Origin: Chiridota heheva
Taxonomy: Eukaryota > Echinodermata > Holothuroidea > Apodida > Chiridotidae
Length of the DNA stretch: 64,000 nt
Assembly (NCBI GenBank): GCA_020152595.1
Contig: JAIGNY010001798.1
Coordinates: 824,501 to 888,500 of the forward strand
Direction: 5' to 3'
A model generated the notes under the pieces. It did no database searches and was not told the origin of the DNA. It saw nothing but the letters and a program-made list of their open reading frames with translations. Made by a program: the position numbers and the translations under genes. Below are positions 1-11,000 of the stretch, in pieces (position 1 is the stretch's first letter; every line of letters begins with the position of its first letter).

Positions 1-190
1 CATGCCATCCTGTTATGTCCCCCATGACATCCCACCCACCATGTTTCACATGCCACGCCACCATGTTCCAAATGACATGCCTACACATCCCAAATGCCAG
101 CCACCCTGTTCCACATCTCATCCAGCCCTTTCCTACAAGGTGGTGTCATTCCACCACCTTGTGCCGCATGCCATTCAGTTTGTAATATAA
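1..190. repeat. Edge of a degenerate CCCAC-CATG repeat
   Basis: Imperfect repeats of CCACCATGTTCCACATGCCA type, cut by the window edge and related to the array at 2040-2490. Open frames here have no coding signature. Confidence 0.6.
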
Positions 191-534
191 GTTAAATATT
201 TGGATCTATAATTAGACAAAAATATACCTTTCCCTGGCAAACACGCTATTATAAATCATCAAACGAAATCATGTAATGTACCAAATCAGAACCTGGAAGT
301 TAAAAAAGCTATTTTTTCCAGCAATAAGCCTCTTGATGTCATTGTGGGGATCTTACTATCTCTTGACAACGCACTGCACACATATAGTAAACATTGTGTT
401 ACGCTTTTTTTTTTACAACCAAAAACTTTGCTCCTTATTTATACAAAAATGAATCTTGGAAAGTGATGGTGATTTGTCAGGCAGTTTAATTGGACTGAGT
501 CTGTCGTACTCTTCTTCATCATCTTTTGGAGTAC

Positions 535-1242
535 ATGTGCATGCCCATGTGTGCATGCCCATGTGTGCATGCCCATGTGTGCATGCCCATGTGTGCATGC
601 CCATGTGTGCATGCCCATGTGTGCATGCCCATGTGTGCATGCCCATGTGTGCATGCCCATGTGTGCATGCCCATGTGTGCATGCCCATGTGTGCATGCCC
701 ATGTGTGCATGCCCATGTGTGCATGCCCATGTGTGCATGCCCATGTGTGCATGCCCATGTGTGCATGCCCATGTGTGCATGCCCATGTGTGCATGCCCAT
801 GTGTGCATGCCCATGTGTGCATGCCCATGTGTGCATGCCCATGCATGTGCATGCCCATGTGTGCATGCCCATGTGCATGTGCGTGAGCATGCCCATGTGT
901 GCATGCCCATGTGTGCATGCCCATGTGTGCATGCCCATGTGTGCATGCCCATGTGTGCATGCCCATGTGAGCATGCCCATGTGAGCATGCCCATGTGAGC
1001 ATGCCCATGTGAGCATGCCCATGTGAGCATGCCCATGTGAGCATGCCCATGTGAGCATGCCCATGTGAGCATGCCCATGAGCATGCCCACGTGAGCATGC
1101 CCACGTGAGCATGCCCATGTGTGCATGCCCATGTGAGCATGCCCATGTGAGCATGCCCATGTGAGCATGCCCATGTGAGCATGCCCATGTGTGCATGCCC
1201 ATGTGTGCATGCCCATGTGTGCATGCCCATGTGTGCATGCCC
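535..1242. repeat. 14-bp minisatellite, about 50 copies
   Basis: The unit is ATGTGTGCATGCCC; twelve of the fourteen bases alternate purine and pyrimidine. Copies from about 968 to 1190 are mostly the variant ATGTGAGC, showing block-wise homogenisation. Because no frame has a stop, overlapping long open frames appear on both strands; these are not genes. Confidence 0.97.
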
Positions 1243-1249
1243 ATATAAG

Positions 1250-2030
1250 GTAATGGGAAGATTGAATGAGAACTTAACTGCTTCTAAGTTTGATCTTCAT
1301 TTTATGAAATAATAGTGAATGGGAGGTAATGTGAGATCCCGTTTGCGCACGCGTGGTCAGTCTTAAAAGAATGAGGGCAAAGTAATGTGATTAGGACAAT
1401 GAAATGAAATGGTAAGATAAATTTAATTGTTCCATTTTGGGTAGGGAAGGTGGGCACATTACCTCTCACTCACCATTATTTCATACTAAAACTGTCGGAA
1501 TGACAGTATGATCGACTATTCAAAGCTAGTATAGAGAATGGGCCTATAGAGGGAAGTATATACAGAAATAGGGTAGCAGGGGCAGATGATTTCAAATTAC
1601 TTGAGCTTTGAAGATGCACTTACATTTTCATTTGCACTACAAGCTTCAATGAGTTTTCCTAGATATTTCAAGACAAAAAAGCTCAAGTAACTCAAAAACA
1701 TGTAAAACCTAGCAGTCTTTATAACTACAACATCTCTTTTAGTTCTATCAATTGAATAACACAGAAAGGGGAGGCCCTGACTTGCCAATGTCAATAAGAG
1801 AATGTCATTCAACCCCTTTCCAACCTGTACCCTCCCCCAGTCCCTACATATTCCCAGATCTACATCCTGAATTGTAATACAACTTCCAATTTAAGAAAAT
1901 ATGTGTGCCAAGCAAAGTCAAGCAGCATTAAAAATGTACAATAACATTAAAGCAAAATTATGCGAAACAATATTGCTGGACGTACGACAAAGTAGTCATT
2001 GGAAACGATACAAATCCCCTCACTGCTAAT
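1250..2030. other. Non-repetitive stretch, no gene recognised
   Basis: AT-rich sequence between two arrays. A 71-codon open frame on the minus strand (1597-1812) ends in KLIEAC..., which faintly recalls an NRBP tail, but no in-phase acceptor was found. Otherwise nothing was seen. Confidence 0.5.
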
Positions 2031-2044
2031 AATGTATATTCCAG

Positions 2045-2490
2045 ACTGTCCCACATTCTATCCCAGCCTTCCCAAATGTCATCCCATGTCCATACTCCAT
2101 GCAATCACACCTAAAAACCAGATACTGCATGTCATTCCACCACTTGCATGAACCACATGCCATCACAACTGAAATCCAGATGACATCCCACCACTGCCAT
2201 TCTGCCCTGTCCCACATGTTGACCCACCCTGTTCCACATGCCAATCCACCCTGTTGCACATGCCAACTAATCCTGTTCCACATGCCAACCCACCCTGTTC
2301 TACATGCCAATCCACCCTGTTCCACATGCTAACTAATCCTGTTTCACATGCCAGCCCACCCTGTTCTACATGCCAACCCACCCTGTTCTACATGCCAATC
2401 CACTCTGTCTAACATGCCAACACATCCTGACCAACATCTCACTGCACCCTGCCCTACATACAATTCCACCCTGTCCCACATGACCTCATC
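2045..2490. repeat. 21-22-bp degenerate minisatellite
   Basis: Units of the type CCACCCTGTTCCACATGCCA, about 20 degenerate copies. It resembles the 24-bp array carried by the dispersed element at 4.3, 22.6 and 31.6 kb but lacks that element's flanks. Confidence 0.85.
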
Positions 2491-2714
2491 CTAATTCCTT
2501 CGGCTACTTTATCATCATGTCATATTCTACTCCATATTCTGCTTATTGTTTATATTTCCCAAACCCCTAATCTAACATTCTTTAGAAGCAGGAAACTTTT
2601 ATTTGCATCTTTATTCATGGCAAGATAAACATTTTGATTGCTATTCATGTCAGGAATGTCAATATCATAACAAAACTAAAAATGTGAAGTTAGTAAGTCA
2701 TAAGCCATATATAT

Positions 2715-3460
2715 TGCAGCAAATGCACACTATACTTCACCATTTATTGTGAACAATGCCTTTTACATATACTGTATGATCATTTGTTTAAGCAAAATCA
2801 TCATACCCATTTTAATTCAAGAGATACCACATATACAAATATTTTCATTGCTATGCAAATAGGCTAATTATTATGCACACACAATCCCCAATCATGCTCA
2901 ACTGAACATTACCAACGCCCTCTACCACTGAACCAAATAGCAAGTTATCATCTCAGATTAAATATTTTGTATGCAAGTCTATTGTTACGCAAATAACCCA
3001 CTTAATATGCACACTACACCTCACCATTATATAATTATTTGTGTAAAACAAAATCCCCACTCCCACTTTAACTTAAGAGATATCATGTATACAAATATTT
3101 TCATTGTTATGAATAAAAGCTAATCAGTATGCACACACAACCCTAATTCATGCTCATTTGAACAGTAAACATGTCCTCTATCCCTGTAACAAGTACAAGT
3201 TATTATCTAAGGTTAATATTTTATGCAAAAGTATATTGTTATGCAAATAACCTAATTAATATGTACATTTCACCTCACCATTAAGTGTAGACAATGGTCT
3301 TCACATATATGAACATTTGTGCAAACGAAATCCCTACATCCACTTTAATTTAAAGATATCATATATATTATATTTTCATTGTTATGCAATAAGTTCATTA
3401 GTATGCACACACAACCCCTAATCATGCTCACTTGAACAGTACCTCTATGCCAAGTTACAT
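2715..3460. repeat. Degenerate tandem of about 255-285-bp units, 2.7 copies
   Basis: The word CACCTCACCATT and its variants recur at about 2735, 3019 and 3274. Each is followed by TATACAAATATTTTCATTG- and ATGCACACACAACCC-like segments in the same order. An old, diverged, longer-period tandem repeat. Confidence 0.8.
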
Positions 3461-3848
3461 GAATGTACACCATTCTTTTAATGTTTTTTAGAGAAGCAAC
3501 ATGCCATTTCAAACATTGAAACACTTTTTTAAAGTCTATATATATAAACCTTTATATATTAACCGTATAAAATTATACTGCTGTGCTTTGAGAATACAGC
3601 AGTTGGAAAGTACCCCTCTGCCCCCCAGATTCAAACATCTTCCACCGTCCCCTAATGTTATGTCTGTGTGCATGGCTATTACACAAATATGGAAGTACGT
3701 GGTTATACTTTTGGTAAGTTCCGAGCAGTACCCCAGTAGTTGAATTCCTGGGAAAATATAAAGATATCCTTTATTTTCTCCTGAATTCATTTAAAACGTG
3801 TTCTATCAAGCTGTCAAGGATTTAAAATGTTTCAGGGAAGGATGACCT

Positions 3849-3914
3849 TCATGTTTGGCTTGTGATATAACTTTCTCTTCGAGGTATTAAGGCAATCATA
3901 GTCATCATAATTTT
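3849..3914 (-). CDS. Weak candidate for the NRBP terminal exon
   Basis: A strong acceptor (eight T then CAG) stands just above 3914. Phase-0 reading gives KIMMTMIALIPRRESYITSQ and then a stop. On the minus strand AATAAA lies about 75 bp downstream (3775-3770). The helix-like start is compatible with the NRBP tail, but there is no clear identity, and another phase gives a longer acidic/basic peptide. This is a placeholder, not an identification. Confidence 0.18.
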   Translation of the reverse strand, partial: KIMMTMIALIPRRESYITSQT

Positions 3915-4267
3915 CTGAAAAAAAGCATTTGGGAATTTGGTTCGAGAATAATTTCCGACTTACATAGCAAGGAACATAAATGGCATAAGAATTTAAACAC
4001 ACTTTTATATCATTATTTTTGTTAGTGTGTTAGCAATATAAATATCTGTCCTTAAACAGGACCGTCTATGCCCTTCATGCAAGGGCAAACAATTTTATTG
4101 ACCACAAGTGGTATAAGTGAGCAAAGGGGTGGGGGCCATTGGGGGTGTCGGCAGGCACACCCCACCACTGTAAATGTCTGGCAATGGGCATTCATGATAC
4201 CTGGGACCAGGGGCAAAGTCAGGACAAAATGTTTTTTTAATTTGGGGAAATTAGGCACTTATTAACA

Positions 4268-6373
4268 AACTAGAACGGTAAATACCGTCATGGTTCGCTT
4301 GCCCATGCAAATTGACACCCATATCATATGACCCGGCCAATTATAAAAACGGCATCTCACACTTAAGTCCCACATGGCATCCCATGTCACACATGGCATC
4401 CCACCCCATGTCCCACATGGCATCCCATCCCATGTCCCACATGGCATCCCACCCCATGTCCCACATGGCATCCCACCCCATGTCCCACATGACATCCCAT
4501 CCCATGTCCCACATGGCATTCCACCATATCTCCCACACGGCATCCCACCCCATGTCCCACATGACATCTCATGTCCCACGTGGCATTCTATCATGTCCCA
4601 CAGGGCATCCCATCCAAACCCACATGGCATTCCACCCTATGTCCCACATGAATCACATCCCATGTCCCAAATGACATTCCACATCATGTCCCAGATGACA
4701 TCCCATGCCTTGTCCTACATGGCATTCCACCATATCTCCTACATGGCATTCCACTATACAGTGTCTCACATGGCATTCCACCATATGTCCCACATGGCAC
4801 TTCACCATATGTCCCACATGGCATCCTACGCTATGACCAACATGGATCCCATCCTACATGTCCCACATTATTTCAACCATTTGTACCACATGACATCCCT
4901 CCCTATGTCCCACATGGCATCCCTCCCTGTGTCCCGGAGAGGCTTCCCACCTGATGTCCCACATGGCATCCCACCTGATGTCCCACATGGCATCCCACCA
5001 TATGTTCCACATGGTATCCCTCCCAATGTCCCAATGACATCCTACTTTATGTCCCACATGGCATCACATCCCATGTCCCAATGGCCTCCTACCCTATGTC
5101 CCACATAGCCTCCTACCCTATGTCACACATGGCATCCTACCTTATGTCACACATGGCATCCCAACCTATGTCACACTGTGTTACTCGTGGCATCCCACCA
5201 TGTCCTACATGGCATTCTACCCTGTCCACATGGCATCCCACCCCATGTCCCACATGGCATCCCACAGGCTCTATAAGAAGTCTCACCTAGCTATCACAGT
5301 CCCTGATTGAGCATACTATGTATGAAAGTGTCAGTTCATATAATGATATATATGCAAATGACTTGTTGAAGTGGAGTGGGACGCCATGTCCCACATGACA
5401 TCCCATGTCCCACATGACATTCCATCCCATGGCATTCCACCCTATGTCCTGCATGGCATTCCACCATATATCATACATGGCATTCCACCCTGTTTCACAT
5501 GGCATCCCACCCCATTCCCACTTCGCATCCCACCCTATGTCCCACATGGCATTCCACCCCAAGTCTGACATGATATCCCATAAGCTCCATAAGAAGTCTC
5601 ATCCTAGCTATCACAGTCCCTGATTGAGCACACTATGTATGAAAGTGTCAGTTCATATAATAACTTATATGCCATTGAGCTATTGAATAAGAAAAAAAAG
5701 GTGGAGTCAAATAATTATGCCTGACATAGCCCTTGGTGTATACAACATGGTAAATATTATATCATATGTCCCTCATGGCCCCCATCCATGTCCCACATGG
5801 CATCCCTCTCTATGTCCATATGCAATCACATCCTGTCACACTCCCTGACTAAGCATACTAAATAAAAAAGTCTGGTCAGGTCATATACTGCAGCAACTCT
5901 ATGCAAATGACCACAATAATAAAGGCGGAGTTTAATAATCATGTCTGCCTGATACAACGGTTGGTGCTTAATTTTTTTGAAGAATTTGAAGGATTTTAAA
6001 TCTCAAGTGCTACAAGAGAGACTTGAGGATCTCTGAAGAATAATGGAAAATGATATCATTTTACAGTTATCTTCTAAGAAAATATCCAATGTTTTGTAGA
6101 CTTTTTAAGGAAACTAGTCTTCAATCCTGTCTTAAGTGTCTCTAAAAAACTTTAAAATTTTGTAAGGAAATTCTAACCTTCCATAAGGATATCTGAGGAA
6201 ACTTTTAACTTCTTCTAAAGGAACTCTGAAGAAACTTGAACATTTTCTGCAGAATTTTCAAAAACTTTAAGATTTCTGAGGAAATCTCAGGACAAATCTA
6301 TGGACGGCCAGAAAGCCGGACGGCCATAATCGCCATTACATAGATTCGCATTATGCTTCGCATGCGAACCAAA
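4268..6373. mobile_element. Minisatellite-carrying dispersed element, copy 1
   Basis: It begins ACTAGAACGGTAAATACCGT (an internal hairpin ACGGTA/TACCGT), followed by ATGGTTCGC and CATGCAAATTGACACCC. Next comes a 24-bp array (about 4365-5275 and 5388-5585). After it are shared unique segments (CTCCATAAGAAGTCTC, CCCTTGGTGTATACAACATG, GAGACTTGAGGATCTCTGAA). It ends GCTTCGCATGCGAACCAAAA. The same order occurs at 22.6 and 31.6 kb. The short inverted word GGTTCGCATGC lies near the left end and, as its complement, at the right end. The layout resembles non-autonomous Helentron/pearl-like elements with a core tandem repeat; no protein is encoded. Confidence 0.85.
4365..5275. repeat. 24-bp array inside element copy 1
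   Basis: Units of CCCACATGGCATCCCACC plus CCATGT, with TGACAT and TTCCAC variants. The unit is a multiple of three, so frames stay open over hundreds of bases; none is a gene. Confidence 0.95.
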
Positions 6374-6662
6374 AAGTAGAAGAAAAATTTGGCAAAAATT
6401 ATTGGAAATTTTGGTAAATTTGGCAACATTTTCCTATAATTGATGAAAATTTATCAAAGAAAAAAAAAAAATGCTCCCGAAATGAAAAAAGTTTTCAAAA
6501 ATTAAAGAAATTTCCTCATCATTTAAAGAAATATCCAAAAAGAAAAAATTACCAAAAAAGAAATTTCCCAAAGTGAAAAAAGAAAAAGAAAATGAAATTT
6601 CCCAAAATTGAGGGAAATATTGTCCCAAAAAGAAAATTTGAAAAAAACAAAAAAGTTTTCAA

Positions 6663-7738
6663 AATGATGCAGTCGAGTAAACAGTAGAGTGAAAAGGAGG
6701 GATAATTCATTTGAGTAAAATGAAGGAAATTAAGAGAGATGGTGATGTAGAGTTGAAAGTAGGGAATGATGGTACAGAGGGAAGATGAGCATCCGGGAGA
6801 TGGTTGTTAGGATGATGATTTTGTTTTGTGCTGGTTTTTGGATGCCTAACGAGGTGGATCTATGTGCTTTAACACGCCTAACGAGGTGGATCTATGTGCT
6901 TTAACACGCCTAACGAGGTAGATCTATGTGCTTTAACATGCCTAAGGAGGTGGATCTGTGTGCTTTAACACGCCTAACGAGGTGGATCTATGTGCTTTAA
7001 CACACCTAACGAGGTGGATCTATGTGCTTTAACACGCCTAACGAGGTGGATCTATGTGCTTTAACACGCCTAAGGAGGTGGATCTATGTGCTTTAACACG
7101 CCTAACGAGGTGGATCTATGTGCTTTAACACACCTAACGAGGTGGATCTATGTGCTTTAACACGCCTAACGAGGTGGATCTATGTGCTTTAACACGCCTA
7201 ACGAGGTGGATCTATGTGCTTTAACACGCCTAACGAGGTGGATCTATGTGCTTTAACATGCCTAACGAGGTGGATCTATGTGCTTTAACACGCCTAACGA
7301 GGTGGATCTATGTGCTTTAACACGCCTAACGAGGTGGATCTATGTGCTTTAACACGCCTAACGAGGTGGATCTATGTGCTTTAACACGCCTAACGAGGTG
7401 GATCTATGTGCTTTAACATGCCTAACGAGGTGGATCTATGTGCTTTAACATGCCTAACGAGGTGGATCTATGTGCTTTAACACGCCTAACGAGGTGGATC
7501 TATGTGCTTTAACAACCTAACGAGGTGGATCTATGTGCTTTAACACACCTAACGAGGTGGATCTATGTGCTTTAACACGCCTAACGAGGTGGATCTATGT
7601 GCTTTAACACGCCTAACGAGGTGGATCTATGTGCTTTAACACACCTAACGAGGTGGATCTCTGTGCTTTAACACGCCTAACGAGGTGGATCTATGTGCTT
7701 TAACACTATTGGGGTAAAGCTGCTGCACTGACTAGTGC
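6663..7738. repeat. Left arm of an inverted repeat flanking NRBP exons 12-13
   Basis: It starts TGATGCAGTCGAGTAAACAG, is matched in reverse complement at 8818-9571, and ends GGGGTAAAGCTGCTGCACTG. Between the ends it carries the 32-bp array, while the right arm has that unit only once. Confidence 0.93.
6847..7707. repeat. 32-bp minisatellite, about 27 copies
   Basis: The unit is built from CGCCTAACGAGGTGGATCTA and TGTGCTTTAACA. Copies are highly uniform (CACGCC/CACACC/CATGCC variants), which indicates recent expansion. Confidence 0.97.
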
Positions 7739-7780
7739 ATGAGTCAGATCAAAACAATTCAAATAATGCCATTCACTTTG

Positions 7781-7846
7781 TAGTGTCCATGATTTCCCAC
7801 AAAACTACACAATGTAGTTGTCCATGATTTCCCACAAAGCTACACA
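7781..7846. repeat. Two-copy 33-bp direct repeat
   Basis: GTCCATGATTTCCCACAAA followed by A or G and CTACACA occurs twice in tandem in the loop of the inverted repeat. Confidence 0.8.
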
Positions 7847-8010
7847 CAATAAATCCTTTAAGCATAGCAAGGATACGCATAGCAGGATGTAAATTTGTTT
7901 GTTGAGAATAAATGGCAGTCTTGAGTGAAAGGTGCCTAGCTAAAATTGAAATCCGAGTGCAATAAAGAAGGGAACAGAGGAAAAGGAATTTGTCTAAGTG
8001 TGCTTCTTAC

Positions 8011-8066
8011 CTTATTGATAAACCCATATTCCACCAGCTCCTCTGACAGGTCCACAGGTTTGTCCT
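8011..8066 (-). CDS. NRBP1: NRBP exon 13 (C-terminal domain)
   Basis: It encodes EDKPVDLSEELVEYGFINK, matching human NENIPELAAELVQLGFISE. The 56-bp length fits phase 1 in and phase 0 out. The acceptor is ATTTGCAG and the donor GTAAGA, so at least one more coding exon must follow for the last 20-35 residues. It also lies in the loop of the inverted repeat. Confidence 0.94.
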
Positions 8067-11000
8067 CTGCAAATATAGAAAGAATGTTTATACTTGACTG
8101 ACAGTCAAAACATATTTCAAATTCTAGAAACATAGCCCCTATTAAACAATGGAAAGTGCATATCTATATAAAACAGTAACACTTCAATTATTAACTGTTC
8201 CTGTGAGGTTATAGTTGAGCCAATGTCCAGGAACTGCAATATTCACAATATTGCTCTTCAAAGTTCTTTCAAAAGTTCAATCCATACTTGAGTATTGCAG
8301 GCCCATCAGACTGGTGCTTCTCCATGGCACAATCAGATGAGAGCACATGACCACCCCTAGATGGGATGCCAGTCCGTCTCAGGTCAGCAGTGCTGGCACT
8401 CATTCACAGCTGAGTGGACATCAAGTGTCTTACTCAAGGACACAATGTAGTGCCTCGCTATGTGAGTCAAACCCGCTACTTTTTACATACAAGCATGACA
8501 CTTAGCCACTGCACCTCCTGTAAAATTTCATTACAATTTCACATGGTAAACTCACATAATTCATGCAGAAAATCTGACATTTTGTGGGGGATCAGTCTTC
8601 TTTGTGGGAGGTCAGTCTTTACTCACCTTTGGTAAATTCACAACTGAGTTCTCTTTTCATCTTGTCGTCCATTTTGAGAATGATGTCAAGCTGGACAAAA
8701 ATCAAAGATAAGAGCAAAGAGACTAAATACTTGAAAATTGCATTTGAGACTAAGAGAAAACAGTTTATTAATTTTAATGGCATGTACCTGGATAGTCAGT
8801 TCAAGTTGCTTTTAAATTCACTGCAGCAGCTTTACCCCAATATTGTTAAAGCACATAGATCCACCTTGCTAGGCACTCCAAACAACAACACAAAACAAAA
8901 TCATCATCTAACAAAATTGTTTGCAACAACAGACATCCCTATGATTGCAAAGCAACTGATGTACAGCAACTATCCCTCCTTGCAACTATCATCATGACTC
9001 CTGGCCACTATCATCATACCTCCTGGCCACTATCATCATACCTCCTGGCCACTATCATCATCCTGGCCATACCTACCCTGGCCACTATCATCACCTTCTG
9101 GCCACTATCATCATACCTCCTGGCCACTATCATCATACCTCCTGGCCACTCATCATACCTCCTGGTCACTATCATCAAACCTCCTGGCCACTACCTTCCT
9201 GGCCACTATCATCATACCTCCTGGCCACTATCATCATACCTCCTGGCCACTATCATCATACCTCCTGGCCACTATCATCATACCTCCTGGCCACTATCAT
9301 CATACCTCCTGGCCACTATCATCATACCTCCTGGCCACTATCATCATCACTATCATCAAACCTCCTGGCCACATACCTCATGGCCACATCATCATACCTC
9401 CTGGCCACTATCATCATACCTCCTGGCCACTATCATCATACCTCCTGGCCACTATCATTATACCTCTGTACCATTGTTCTCTACTTTCACTCTACATCAC
9501 CATCTCTTTTAATTCCCTTCATTTCACTCAAATGAATCATCCCTCCTTTTCACTCTACTGTTTACTCAACTGCATCACATCCCCTCTCTTTCACTGTTTT
9601 TACTCTTCTGCCCAGTTACCTCCCATCCCTCCTCTCTACCATCTTGCCTTTCCTATCTCCACGTTCTCCCTTTAGTAAAATGAAACAACTCTTTGTTCCC
9701 TCTGCATACTATTGACTAGTCTTGCTATGTGCAAATATCAATGTTGGTGCATATGCATTGTTGGTGTACATCACATGGTTTGTAGATTACATTGATGTGC
9801 ACATCCATTGGTGTAAACATCATCAATACATCGTGTCTGAGCAACGTTCTTACATGCAAATTAGCTTCCTCATCACTGTCTTTAACCTTGCAATCCATGC
9901 TTTCAATGAGTCTACTCTCCACATCCACTGGTTCTGGAGTTTCACTTTTGACAGATTCAGCTGTTTCTGGTGATTGTGGTCGGTTTTTACTCGGCTGTGG
10001 CCTTGGAAGCGCAAATGCTGTGAGAGGATAGACACCATTCCTGGAAGATAAAAAGAAACATTTTGATCATTACAAGATTAGGGAAAGGTAGAGATTTTAT
10101 ATACACCACAAAAGGCTCTAAAAGTATGAAAAGACGAGTCTTTCAATTACATAAAAAGCACCTGTAATTTCCGACTTATGGCTAATCAAAGTTTAAAGAA
10201 TTCCTAATGAATGCAAAAAGTTGTGATGTATGAAAGAGAGTACGGCTCAAAATCTTTAATGTAATTCTTCAAATCTGTCCTACATTTCAGTCACTGAAAA
10301 ACATGAAGACTTTATTCAATGCTAAATATTGGTTGAGGGTATAATAACCTCTTCATCATATTCACCTGTTCGCATTCAAATAAAGTTGGTGGAGGATTGA
10401 ATAAAAATAAATTAATCTAGAAATTTGTAGGTTTTCTTGTTGTGATGTCACAAAATTTCAATAAATTTTGCACAATTTTTTACAATATGGCCTTAGAATT
10501 AAAAAATCTTTAAAAATATAGATTTGATGGACCTTTTTGCTATTTTAATGCTTTAGTGCATATTTTCTTCCAATTAAACACAAGCTTATGTTCCTGGTTC
10601 ATGTTTCCTTTAAGTGTCTGTTCCGCATTAAATGAATGGTGTGTATCCGCATTATACACAAATGAATGGTGTGTATCTGCATTATACACAAATGAATGGT
10701 GTGTATCCGCATTATACACAAATGAATGGTGTGTATCCGCATTATACACAAATGAATGGTGTGTATCCGCATTATACACAAATGAATGGTGTGTATCCGC
10801 ATTGTACACAAATGAATGGTGTGTATCCGCATTATACACAAATGAATGGTGTGTATCCGCATTGTACACAAATGAATGGTGTGTATCCACATTATACACA
10901 AATGAATGGTGTGTATCCGCATTATACACAAATGAATGGTGTGTATCCGCATTATACACAAATGAATGGTGTGTATCCACATTATACACAAATGAATGGT

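Noticed and set aside
413..1244. Several open frames of 110-267 codons on both strands
   Set aside because: All consist of the 14-bp array read in different frames; the peptides are pure repeats without start context or splice logic.
1597..1812. Frame ending KYLGKLIEAC... as the possible NRBP tail
   Set aside because: KLIEAC resembles the expected helix, but no acceptor gives that frame after the phase-0 end of exon 13, and the upstream residues do not match.
4374..5108. 244-codon frame and similar frames at 22.6-24.3 and 31.6-32.6 kb
   Set aside because: They follow the 24-bp unit (8 codons) of the dispersed element; homologous copies do not preserve one frame.
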